Source of the DNA: JACDDK01 sp041747155
GTDB taxonomy: Bacteria > Actinomycetota > Rubrobacteria > Rubrobacterales > Rubrobacteraceae
Direction of reading: 5' to 3'
Assembly: GCA_041747155.1 (NCBI GenBank)
Contig: JBGTFQ010000052.1
Location: forward strand, 1 to 7,945
Length of the DNA: 7,945 bases
Positions 1-5,934 of the stretch are shown here, in pieces. The notes under the pieces were generated by a model. The model did no database searches. It was not told the DNA's origin and saw only the letters and a program-made list of their open reading frames with translations. Position numbers and translations under genes: made by a program. Position 1 is the stretch's first letter. Each line of letters starts with the position of its first letter.

Positions 1-1
1 G

Positions 2-190
2 ATCTCCGAGTACCGCGCCCGCAGCATAAAGATACTCTTCACCAACATGAAACGACAGATCCGCGATCGCTTGAAAAAATCCGGCTGGGAACAGAAATTC
101 GGGGACATCTGCTATCCCACAACCCGAGACGCGCTCCAAGATATAAACCTCCTCAAAGAACACGAGCCCAGCGAACCGGGCATCCACTGA
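2..190 (+). CDS. SulP-family anion transporter, C-terminal STAS end (partial)
   Basis: Only the last 62 codons are present; the gene starts before the window. The peptide has the pattern of the end of a SulP STAS domain: a strand (KILFTN), MKRQIRDRLKKSGW, then KFG and a last helix (TTRDALQDI). It aligns without gaps to the end of the complete SulP protein at 2199-3896, which reads VHIAGMK, VRDIVERAGW, KKFG, HALEAL. That match is the main evidence. SulP proteins move sulfate or other anions across the cytoplasmic membrane, and the STAS domain is their cytoplasmic regulatory tail. The gene lies about 200 bp upstream of the sulfur genes, which have their own promoter, so it is probably a separate unit. 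A free-standing STAS protein cannot be excluded because the membrane part is not visible. Confidence 0.72.
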   Translation: MSEYRARSIKILFTNMKRQIRDRLKKSGWEQKFGDICYPTTRDALQDINLLKEHEPSEPGIH

Positions 191-319
191 TCCAACTTCC
201 CTCAACCACGAACCTTTATGAAAGCCGGCCCGCAAACAACCGTATCCGGACTCGGCATTTCCCACCAAAAGTATATGAAACTCATACCCGACCTATCGTG
301 TCGAGATTACACTACTTTA

Positions 320-348
320 TTGACATATAGATATTTAGACGATAGTAT
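320..348 (+). promoter_or_regulatory. Sigma-70-type promoter of the persulfide dioxygenase operon
   Basis: TTGACA at 320-325 and TAGTAT at 343-348 are separated by exactly 17 bp, in an AT-rich patch of otherwise GC-rich DNA. The start codon at 393 lies 45 bp past the -10 box. A 7-bp inverted repeat, CTATCGT at 293-299 and ACGATAG at 339-345, brackets the -35 region, and its right arm overlaps the -10 box, a position where a repressor could act. The regulator is unknown. Confidence 0.7.
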
Positions 349-392
349 CAGCTTGGTATCAACTAAGGTCAGAGCTTTGAGAGGAGTAGGCT

Positions 393-1793
393 ATGTTATT
401 CGAGAGGATTTACGATGAAGACTTGGCGCAGGCGAGCTACTTTATCGGGTGTCAGGCGACGGGTCAGGCTGCTGTCGTGGATCCACGTCGCGACGTTCGG
501 GTCTATTTGGACAAAGCCGACAAACAGGGCATGGAGATTGTGGCGGTCACCGAGACGCATATCCACGCGGACTTTCTCTCCGGTTCGCGGGAGTTGGCGG
601 AGGCGACCGGTGCCACACTCTACCTCTCCGATGAGGGAGATAAAGACTGGAAGTATGGCTTCGAGGGCGAGAAGCTCTACGATGGCAGTGAGATCAAGAT
701 CGGCAACATCGTTCTTAGAACGGTCCACACGCCGGGACACACACCCGAGCACGTCTCGTTTTTGGTAACGGACGGCGCGACCACGGACGAGCCGGGTTTC
801 ATGCTCACGGGGGACTTCGTTTTTGTCGGGGATCTGGGTAGGCCAGACCTGTTAGACGAAGCTGCCGGTGGGAAGGACACGCGCTTTGTCGGGGCGAAGC
901 AGATGTTTGGGAGTCTGAGCGATAAATTCCTGACCCTGCCGGACTACGTGCAGGTGTGGCCGGGCCACGGCGCAGGCAGTTCTTGCGGCAAAGCACTAGG
1001 AGCCGTCCCGACGTCTACGGTCGGCTACGAGCGGCTGTTCTCTTGGTGGGGTCGGCTCGTTGAGGACGGGGATGAAGAAGGTTTCGTCGACTCGTTGCTC
1101 GCGGACCAGCCCGACGCACCGGTCTACTTCGGTCGGATGAAACGCCAGAACAAGAGCGGGCCGGAGTTGCTCGGAGAACGCACGACGCTCGCGAAGTACG
1201 AAGCCGGTAAGCTCAAAGAACAGCTTGAAAACCGCGAGGTAATCTTTATAGATACTCGGGCTCCCAAGTCATTTGTAGAGGGCGCGGTTCCCGGCTCTAT
1301 AAACGTTACGGCTGGCAGCAATTTCGCTAGTTGGGCTTCGTGGGTTATAGATCCCGAGAAGGATGAAAGGCCGATTGTGGTGCTGGCGAATGGCGAGGAG
1401 GGCGCGGAGCAATTGCGTGCGAAGCTCTCCTACGTAGGCATAGACAACGTGGTGGGCTACGTGACCAGCCTCGAAGGTCTTGAGAGAGAAGAAGTCCCAA
1501 CCGTCTCCCCCGACGATCTGGAGAAGCTCGAAGGCTTCATACTGGATGTGAGGGCCAAGGGCGAGTACGAGGCCGGACATATCCCAGACGCTACCCAGCT
1601 TCACGGCGGCCGCGTGATGTGGCACCTGGACGAGTTGCCCAAAGACCGGCCCATCGTTACTCATTGCCAGACCGGAGCCCGAAACGCGGTGGTGGCGAGC
1701 GCTCTACGCGCCGCCGGCTTCGATAACGTGATCGAGCTGGAAGGCAGCTACGAAGGCTGGGAAGCGGCCAACAAGCAGACAGTCTCCGCCTAG
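393..1793 (+). CDS. CstB-like persulfide dioxygenase-rhodanese fusion
   Basis: This 466-residue cytoplasmic protein probably oxidises glutathione-type or low-molecular-weight persulfides to sulfite with O2 and passes sulfane sulfur on its rhodanese domain. Residues 1-240 are a metallo-beta-lactamase fold of the ETHE1 type. THIHAD gives His56, His58 and Asp60; His116 lies in HTPGHT, Asp141 in TGD, and His192 in PGHG. By analogy with ETHE1, His56, His116 and Asp141 should bind the single iron. Residues about 275-365 are a rhodanese fold whose catalytic loop has no Cys (LANGEEGA), so it should be inactive. Residues about 370-466 are a second rhodanese with the loop CQTGAR and catalytic Cys425. 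MBL, dead rhodanese, live rhodanese is the order described for staphylococcal CstB, and the length fits. GAGGAG at 381-386 sits 6 nt before the ATG. It is the first gene of the probable operon. Confidence 0.9.
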   Translation: MLFERIYDEDLAQASYFIGCQATGQAAVVDPRRDVRVYLDKADKQGMEIVAVTETHIHADFLSGSRELAEATGATLYLSDEGDKDWKYGFEGEKLYDGSEIKIGNIVLRTVHTPGHTPEHVSFLVTDGATTDEPGFMLTGDFVFVGDLGRPDLLDEAAGGKDTRFVGAKQMFGSLSDKFLTLPDYVQVWPGHGAGSSCGKALGAVPTSTVGYERLFSWWGRLVEDGDEEGFVDSLLADQPDAPVYFGRMKRQNKSGPELLGERTTLAKYEAGKLKEQLENREVIFIDTRAPKSFVEGAVPGSINVTAGSNFASWASWVIDPEKDERPIVVLANGEEGAEQLRAKLSYVGIDNVVGYVTSLEGLEREEVPTVSPDDLEKLEGFILDVRAKGEYEAGHIPDATQLHGGRVMWHLDELPKDRPIVTHCQTGARNAVVASALRAAGFDNVIELEGSYEGWEAANKQTVSA

Positions 1794-1810
1794 AGAACAG
1801 CGTGTAAGGA

Positions 1811-1846
1811 GAGCCGTGGGCCGTCTTTGATCCGTGGCTCCGTTTT
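1811..1846 (+). terminator. Weak hairpin plus T tract, possible attenuator
   Basis: GAGCCGTGG at 1811-1819 can pair with CCGTGGCTC at 1832-1840 (9 pairs, two of them G-T, 12-nt loop), followed by TTTT at 1843-1846. It lies in the 90-bp gap between the dioxygenase and the small rhodanese. The stem and T tract are weak, so partial termination or an mRNA processing site is more plausible than full termination. Confidence 0.35.
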
Positions 1847-1883
1847 GCCCAGATTTCATAGAGGATCCAAGAGGTGTTTTGAA

Positions 1884-2192
1884 ATGTATGAGTACGAGGA
1901 AATTTTTCCTGACGAGTTGGAGGAGTGGCGCAACAACGGCGCGCAACTAATCGACGTGCGCGAGCCTTGGGAGTACGAGGACGCCCACATACCGGGCGCA
2001 AAGAACATTCCGCTCGGTGAACTCGTCGAGAGGGCGGATGAATTGGAAGAGCCTGTGGTGCTCGTGTGCGCCAGCGGCAACCGTTCGGGACAGGCGGCTC
2101 ACTATCTCACCGAACACGGCATCCTCAGAAACGTCGCCAACTTGATGGGCGGCACGGCAGGTTGGCAGGCTCGTAGCCTGCCCGTAGAGTAG
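1884..2192 (+). CDS. Single-domain rhodanese (sulfurtransferase)
   Basis: This 102-residue protein is one complete rhodanese domain of the GlpE/PspE size class and probably transfers sulfane sulfur between thiosulfate or persulfides and thiol acceptors in the cytoplasm. The N-terminal signature IDVREPWEYEDAHIPGA (residues 23-39) and the catalytic loop CASGNRS with Cys62 are intact, followed by the C-terminal GGTAGW motif (residues 89-94). I prefer the ATG at 1884: GAGGTG at 1871-1876 lies 7 nt before it, and the protein then begins at the normal start of the domain. A TTG at 1827 in the same frame would add 19 residues unlike the family. The stop is 6 bp before the SulP gene, so the two are very likely co-transcribed and perhaps translationally coupled. 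The acceptor cannot be told from sequence. Confidence 0.9.
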   Translation: MYEYEEIFPDELEEWRNNGAQLIDVREPWEYEDAHIPGAKNIPLGELVERADELEEPVVLVCASGNRSGQAAHYLTEHGILRNVANLMGGTAGWQARSLPVE

Positions 2193-2198
2193 GTCGCG

Positions 2199-3896
2199 AT
2201 GTTTGAGAAGATAATTCCCGCCGTTGGGTGGTTACGGCATTACAAACGTGAAGATTTGGGTGGCGACTTCTCTGCTGGTCTGATCGTCGCGGTCATGCTC
2301 ATCCCCCAGGGGATGGCGTACGCGATGCTCGCGGGCCTGCCCCCCGTAGTCGGGCTCTACGCCTCGACGATACCCTTGATCCTCTACGCCCTTTTCGGTT
2401 CCTCAAGGCATCTCGCGGTGGGTCCGGTGGCGCTCGTGTCGCTGCTGACCCTGACGGGTGTGTCGGCGCTGGCGAAGCCTGGATCGGGCGAGTTCGTGGC
2501 TCTGGCTGCGCTGCTGGCGTTGATGGTCGGTGTGATTCAGTTCGGCCTCGGCCTCTTGCGGGCGGGCTTTGTGGTCAACTTTCTCTCGCACGCTGTCATC
2601 AGCGGCTTTACGTCGGCGGCGGCCATAGTTATCGGCCTGAGCCAGTTAAAGCACCTGCTCGGCGTGGAGCTTGAATCCACGAACTCGGTCTTCATCCTAC
2701 TCTGGGATGCGGCTCAAAAACTCGGCGAAGTAAACCTTATAACGCTCGCGATCGGTCTGGCAAGCATAGCGGCACTGGTTCTCTTCAGAAAGGTTGCGCC
2801 ACGTTTCCCCGCCCCTCTGCTAGTAGTGACCCTGAGCGCCCTCGCGGTCTACGTTTTCGGCCTGCAAGGTCGCGGAGTGGGAATCGTGGGCGATGTGCCG
2901 CAAGGCGTACCGTCCTTCGCACTTCCAGCTTTCGGCCTGGACTCGGTGGGTTCGCTGCTGACCATCGCGCTGACGATCTCCTTCGTCGGCTTCATGGAGT
3001 CCATCGCCGTCGCCAAGTCCATTGCTAACCGGGAGAAATACAAGGTAGACGCGAACAAGGAGTTGGTCGGTCTTGGGCTCGCGAACGTCGCGGGTTCGAT
3101 GTTCTCAGCGTATCCGGTTACGGGTGGTTTCTCACGCTCGGCGGTTAACTATCAATCCGGCGCCCGCACGCCTCTGGCTTCGATCATCACCGCCGTTCTC
3201 ATCGTGCTGACGTTGCTCTTTTTCACTCCGCTCTTTTATTACCTGCCGAACGCCGTGCTGGCTGCCATCGTGATGGTCGCCGTCTACGGGCTCATAGACT
3301 TCATGGAACCCGTCAAGCTATTCAAGGTCAAGAAGGTGGATGGGTGGACGCTCCTCATAACCTTCGCCGCCACGCTCCTGATCGGGATAGAGCAAGGCAT
3401 CCTAGTCGGCGTGGCCTTCTCGCTGGCCCTCTTCATCTGGCGCAGCGCTTACCCTCATACCACGGAAGTCGGCTACCTGCCCGAAGAAGACGTATTCCGA
3501 AACGTGACCCGCTATCCCGAAGCGCAAACCTTCCCCAACACGCTCGTTGTCCGGGTGGACGCCTCGCTCTACTTCGCAAACGCCGCGTTCTGGGAGAACT
3601 GGATCAACGACGCAGTCCTCGACCGCCCAGACCTCCGGTACATAATCCTGGACTTCTCCGCCGTCAACGACATAGACGCCGTGGCACTAGAGACACTCGA
3701 AGACTTGATGCAATCTCTAAACGAGCGAGACGTCAAGGTACACATCGCCGGAATGAAAGGCCCGGTGCGAGACATCGTGGAGAGAGCCGGTTGGACAAAG
3801 AAGTTCGGCAAGAATATTTCCCACCTGTCCGTCCAGCACGCGCTTGAGGCCCTCGACGTGTGGCGAGAGACGAGCACCACAGCCCATCCCACGTAG
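2199..3896 (+). CDS. SulP-family sulfate/anion permease with STAS domain
   Basis: This 565-residue inner-membrane protein has normal SulP length and layout. Residues about 22-415 are mostly hydrophobic, with roughly 10-14 membrane segments. The family N-terminal region is clear (LIPQGMAYAMLAGLPPVVGL from residue 34, then GPVALVSLL at 75-83), as is the central motif NVAGSMFSAYPVTGGFSRSA at 296-315. Residues about 445-555 are the cytoplasmic STAS domain, with the conserved DFSAVNDIDA stretch at 485-494. SulP proteins carry sulfate, bicarbonate or other anions; the substrate is not readable from sequence. Directly after persulfide dioxygenase and rhodanese genes, sulfate, sulfite or thiosulfate is likely, and the direction of transport is open. 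The ATG follows the rhodanese stop by 6 bp without a strong ribosome binding site, which fits coupling. No strong terminator is visible after the stop. Confidence 0.92.
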   Translation: MFEKIIPAVGWLRHYKREDLGGDFSAGLIVAVMLIPQGMAYAMLAGLPPVVGLYASTIPLILYALFGSSRHLAVGPVALVSLLTLTGVSALAKPGSGEFVALAALLALMVGVIQFGLGLLRAGFVVNFLSHAVISGFTSAAAIVIGLSQLKHLLGVELESTNSVFILLWDAAQKLGEVNLITLAIGLASIAALVLFRKVAPRFPAPLLVVTLSALAVYVFGLQGRGVGIVGDVPQGVPSFALPAFGLDSVGSLLTIALTISFVGFMESIAVAKSIANREKYKVDANKELVGLGLANVAGSMFSAYPVTGGFSRSAVNYQSGARTPLASIITAVLIVLTLLFFTPLFYYLPNAVLAAIVMVAVYGLIDFMEPVKLFKVKKVDGWTLLITFAATLLIGIEQGILVGVAFSLALFIWRSAYPHTTEVGYLPEEDVFRNVTRYPEAQTFPNTLVVRVDASLYFANAAFWENWINDAVLDRPDLRYIILDFSAVNDIDAVALETLEDLMQSLNERDVKVHIAGMKGPVRDIVERAGWTKKFGKNISHLSVQHALEALDVWRETSTTAHPT

Positions 3897-4007
3897 AGAA
3901 TGAATACAAAAACGGAGGCGGACCTACCCATAAAGTCCTAGGCACATAGCTGTCACAGGATTGGCGGAGAAATGGTCAGTCGTCGAACACCGAGTAGAGA
4001 AGGTTCA

Positions 4008-4367
4008 CTACCCCCTAAAGAAAGATTCTTGCTGGAAGCGCAAGCCGGACAGGATCTCTTCCACCCGCGCCTGGGAGAGCGTCCCGATCCGCTCTCCCAG
4101 ACTAGCCTTCTCCACCGAAGAGACCTGTGAGACAACCACGACGCTTCGCTTGGCGAGTCCCCCTTCGCATGCCTCAAGCAAAACGTTGCCCGGCCAGCTT
4201 GCCCGGCGCAAGTTCGATGTCAGTGCGCACACCACCACGGTCGTGATACGTGAGTGATTAAAGATGTCGTCCTGAACCACAACGTGCGGATGGGAATAGT
4301 CCGAGACTGGCCCTTGAGCATCATCCAGTCTTAGCCAGAACACCTCACCGCGGTTGATCTCCTTCAA
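4008..4367 (-). CDS. MazF/PemK-family endoribonuclease toxin
   Basis: A small SH3-like-barrel toxin of about 119 residues. Family features in order: INRGEVFWLRLD at the N-terminus, HPHVVVQDD, then VVVCALTSN with Thr50 in the place of the catalytic Thr, SVVVVSQVSSVEK, and the end IGTLSQARVEEILSGL. MazF/PemK proteins are sequence-specific mRNA endoribonucleases, normally held off by an antitoxin encoded just upstream. The usual Arg of the RPVV motif is replaced by His (HPHVVV). I think this also occurs in a recognised subgroup, but catalysis may differ. The start is uncertain: a GTG at 4379 gives 123 residues, but the TTG at 4367 has AGGAG 4 nt before it and a better-fitting N-terminus. No antitoxin is visible upstream. 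The gene converges on the SulP gene with 111 bp between the stops. Confidence 0.8.
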   Translation of the reverse strand: MKEINRGEVFWLRLDDAQGPVSDYSHPHVVVQDDIFNHSRITTVVVCALTSNLRRASWPGNVLLEACEGGLAKRSVVVVSQVSSVEKASLGERIGTLSQARVEEILSGLRFQQESFFRG

Positions 4368-4379
4368 GCCTCTCCTCAC

Positions 4380-4726
4380 CAGATCGTTCTTACCGCTGGA
4401 CCGCCATGCTATCAGCAGCTAGCTATTAGAAGCACTAGCCGAAGTCTGATCTGACCTCCTGGTTTCCTTCGTTACGATTACAGCAGTGAGTCGCGAAACT
4501 CTTTAGGTGCCAGCGAATCTCTCCCCCTTTGACGAATGCTTATTGGGCAGATTGCCTAACAGCTCCACGTTCATGCAGGAGCCACAGCAAACGTTTTCTC
4601 AACAATTTTCTGGCGGTAGGCTAAGTAACCTGTGCACGAGGCAAGATAAGACCGTTTATATATCGTGCCAGAGTGAAAGCTCACCTAGTAGTCAGAGGTA
4701 CCGACTACTTAGATACCACGTGTCGT
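4380..4726. other. Intergenic stretch without a supported gene
   Basis: I see no convincing gene here on either strand. On the - strand, all frames leading into the MazF gene are broken by several stops; the toxin frame is open only back to a TAG near 4413. A strong Shine-Dalgarno-like AGGAGG (complement of 4455-4460) has no start codon at a usable distance. A + strand frame of 92 codons (4507-4785) runs into the real gene at 4727 and resembles nothing I know. An AT-rich TATATA patch lies near 4657-4662. The stretch may be the remains of a lost antitoxin or other gene, but nothing recognisable is left. Confidence 0.5.
4687..4709 (-). terminator. Hairpin after the thiosulfate transporter genes, weak
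   Basis: AGTAGTC at 4687-4693 and GACTACT at 4703-4709 form a 7-bp stem with a 9-nt loop, 18 bp past the stop of the gene at 4727-5149. No T tract follows on the - strand and the stem is only moderately GC-rich, so a terminator role is doubtful. It may only protect the 3' end. Confidence 0.25.
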
Positions 4727-5149
4727 CTACTCGAAAAGGAACTTGTAGAAGGCCATTCCCGCGAGCATCGCCGCGAAGAACATGAATACCGGCACAAGTC
4801 CCGTTGCGAGCGCCGGAGCGAGCGCCGCAACCGCAGGGCCGGGACAGAATCCGGAGAGACCCCAGCCGACGCCAAACATGGCTGAGCCGCCCAGGAGCCG
4901 CGCATCCAGGGAAGTCTTGGTCGGCAACTGGAACTTCTTCGCGAACACGGGACGCGAACGTTTCAGGATCAGGCGAAAGAAAGGCAAGGTTATGAGCAAG
5001 GCTCCACCCATGACGAGCGCGAGGGTTGGGTCCCAATCCCCAGCAACGTCCAAGAACCCGATAACTTTGGTGGGGTTTATCATCCCTGATATGGCAAGCC
5101 CCAGGCCGAAGAGCGTACCGGAGAACAACGCTACAAAAAGTCTAATCAT
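4727..5149 (-). CDS. YeeE/YedE-family half-transporter, PmpB-like (CPGP half)
   Basis: A 140-residue membrane protein with about four hydrophobic segments (residues 2-22, 43-62, 87-108, 114-136). The N-terminal GLGLAISGMINPTKVIGFLD and the later GWGLSGFCPGPAVAAL, with Cys102, are typical of the C-terminal half of YeeE/YedE proteins. In the structurally known family member YeeE/TsuA, conserved cysteines line the path for thiosulfate; Cys102 is the candidate here. This half should pair with the 139-residue protein of the next gene to make one transporter in the cytoplasmic membrane. AAGGAG lies 6 nt before the ATG and overlaps the stop codon of the upstream partner gene, so the two are one operon. 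Thiosulfate as substrate is inferred from the family and from the rhodanese/dioxygenase neighbours. Confidence 0.88.
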   Translation of the reverse strand: MIRLFVALFSGTLFGLGLAISGMINPTKVIGFLDVAGDWDPTLALVMGGALLITLPFFRLILKRSRPVFAKKFQLPTKTSLDARLLGGSAMFGVGWGLSGFCPGPAVAALAPALATGLVPVFMFFAAMLAGMAFYKFLFE

Positions 5150-5159
5150 TCAAATCTCC

Positions 5160-5579
5160 TTAAAATACGTGCCGCACGAGGAATACGGTGATCGCCGCCA
5201 CACCCATGAAGACTGAGGTAGCAGTTATCGAGCGCTTTGAAAGACGTGCGATGCCGCAGACGCCGTGCCCGCTAGTACAACCGGACCCCAACCGAGTGCC
5301 GAAACCCACCAACAGACCCGCAATGATCAAGACTGGAATGGATGCCTCTATCTGTACAATATCGGTCGTGCCAGCCACGAACATGTAGATGGCGGCCCCA
5401 AGGACCAGCCCCACTATGAACACCGACCTCCACGCGGCCTCCGAGCCTTTCGGGATCAATAGTCCGCCCACTATGCCGCTGATCCCGGTAATCCGTCCAC
5501 TCAACAACAGCATCATCGCGGACGCTACGCCGATGAGCATGCCGCCCAAAAGACCGCTGACCGGAGTGAAATTTTCCAT
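5160..5579 (-). CDS. YeeE/YedE-family half-transporter, PmpA-like (CTSGHG half)
   Basis: A 139-residue membrane protein with about four hydrophobic segments (residues 6-26, 33-42, 52-70, 81-95, then 118-135). The family hallmark GSGCTSGHGVCGIARLS is intact at residues 98-114, giving Cys101 and Cys108, the cysteines expected to handle thiosulfate. It is the first gene of a two-gene - strand operon and the partner of the gene at 4727-5149, 10 bp away. Two adjacent ATGs are possible; I chose 5579 because GGAGG (complement of 5585-5589) lies 5 nt before it but only 2 nt before the ATG at 5582. The frame is open up to 5687, but a longer protein would run through the promoter -10 region and add residues unlike the family. 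Confidence 0.88.
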   Translation of the reverse strand: MENFTPVSGLLGGMLIGVASAMMLLLSGRITGISGIVGGLLIPKGSEAAWRSVFIVGLVLGAAIYMFVAGTTDIVQIEASIPVLIIAGLLVGFGTRLGSGCTSGHGVCGIARLSKRSITATSVFMGVAAITVFLVRHVF

Positions 5580-5659
5580 CATTGCCTCCTTCTTGTAGTG
5601 AGCCTTCTGGTCCAACACCACGAGGTTGACCAAAGTCTTTTTTGTGAATATATCGCTAT

Positions 5660-5687
5660 ATAGTAGCTTAGATGTAATGGTCGTCAA
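5660..5687 (-). promoter_or_regulatory. Promoter of the thiosulfate transporter pair
   Basis: On the - strand, TTGACG (5687-5682) and TACTAT (5665-5660) are 16 bp apart. The -10 region is embedded in an AT-rich stretch containing the inverted repeat TATAT (5649-5653) and ATATA (5658-5662), a possible operator covering the transcription start. The layout resembles the promoter at 320-348: same type of -35, and a TA(G/C)TAT -10. The leader to the ATG at 5579 is about 75 nt. Confidence 0.6.
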
Positions 5688-5733
5688 GTCCTAGCAGGTC
5701 CAAGTGGTTCGACCAGGGTATATGATTAGAAGC

Positions 5734-5758
5734 TTGGTTTAGGTGAGACCTCTACCAA
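5734..5758. promoter_or_regulatory. 25-bp imperfect dyad, possible operator
   Basis: Arms TTGGT (5734-5738) and ACCAA (5754-5758) plus inner arms AGGT (5741-5744) and ACCT (5748-5751) are symmetric about base 5746; 9 of 12 pairs match. It lies between the divergent transporter and oxidoreductase genes, about 47 bp upstream of the transporter -35 box. It could be a regulator site or an RNA hairpin; there is no T tract, and no gene ends here to need a terminator. Confidence 0.4.
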
Positions 5759-5778
5759 AACATTTTGCTAACTCTTTC

Positions 5779-5807
5779 GAAACGTTTCCGAAACGTTTCC
5801 GTTGACA
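5779..5807 (+). promoter_or_regulatory. Tandem GAAACGTTTC palindromes next to a TTGACA box
   Basis: Two perfect 10-bp palindromes GAAACGTTTC occupy 5779-5788 and 5790-5799, an 11-bp repeat period or about one helical turn. A further palindrome, TTTCGAAA, overlaps the first at 5775-5782. TTGACA follows directly at 5802-5807 and could be a -35 box, but no good -10 is seen at 5825-5830. Perfect palindromes of this form with a central CG are typical of LacI-family operators. The regulator is not encoded in this window. The likely target is the oxidoreductase gene starting at 5935. Confidence 0.55.
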
Positions 5808-5934
5808 TCCCGGTCCATCGCCAAAGCACCCATGCCGCCGCGGGCGTTTCTTGGCAACCGGTGCCTCAGTCCTGGTCTATCCTCATCGGAGGAGCTAGAG
5901 TTAGATATCCTGGCTCGAAGACAAGGAGGTATGG

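Noticed and set aside
218..418. 66-codon + strand frame across the promoter region
   Set aside because: It runs through the -35/-10 boxes and the ribosome binding site of the dioxygenase gene, has no ribosome binding site of its own and no recognisable content.
1269..1664. 131-codon - strand frame inside the dioxygenase gene
   Set aside because: Antisense shadow of a well-supported gene; no family features.
1827..1883. TTG start giving the rhodanese 19 extra N-terminal residues
   Set aside because: The ATG at 1884 has a well-spaced ribosome binding site, and the protein then begins where the rhodanese domain normally does.
3344..3847. 167-codon + strand frame inside the SulP gene
   Set aside because: Arg/Pro-rich out-of-frame shadow over the conserved STAS domain.
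3961..4257. 98-codon + strand frame opposite the MazF gene
   Set aside because: Antisense to a recognisable toxin; no ribosome binding site or family match.
4440..4470. AGGAGG on the - strand as the ribosome binding site of an antitoxin
   Set aside because: No ATG, GTG or TTG lies within a usable distance and every frame hits a stop soon after.
4507..4785. 92-codon + strand frame in the gap before the YeeE/YedE genes
   Set aside because: It overlaps the end of a real - strand gene and has no recognisable motif or clear ribosome binding site.
4782..5216. 144-codon + strand frame over the PmpB-like gene
   Set aside because: Antisense to two well-recognised membrane protein genes; its residues are typical of a shadow frame.
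5851..5881. TTGGCA with TCTATC as a promoter for the oxidoreductase
   Set aside because: The spacing is 19 bp and the -10 is poor; not strong enough to list.
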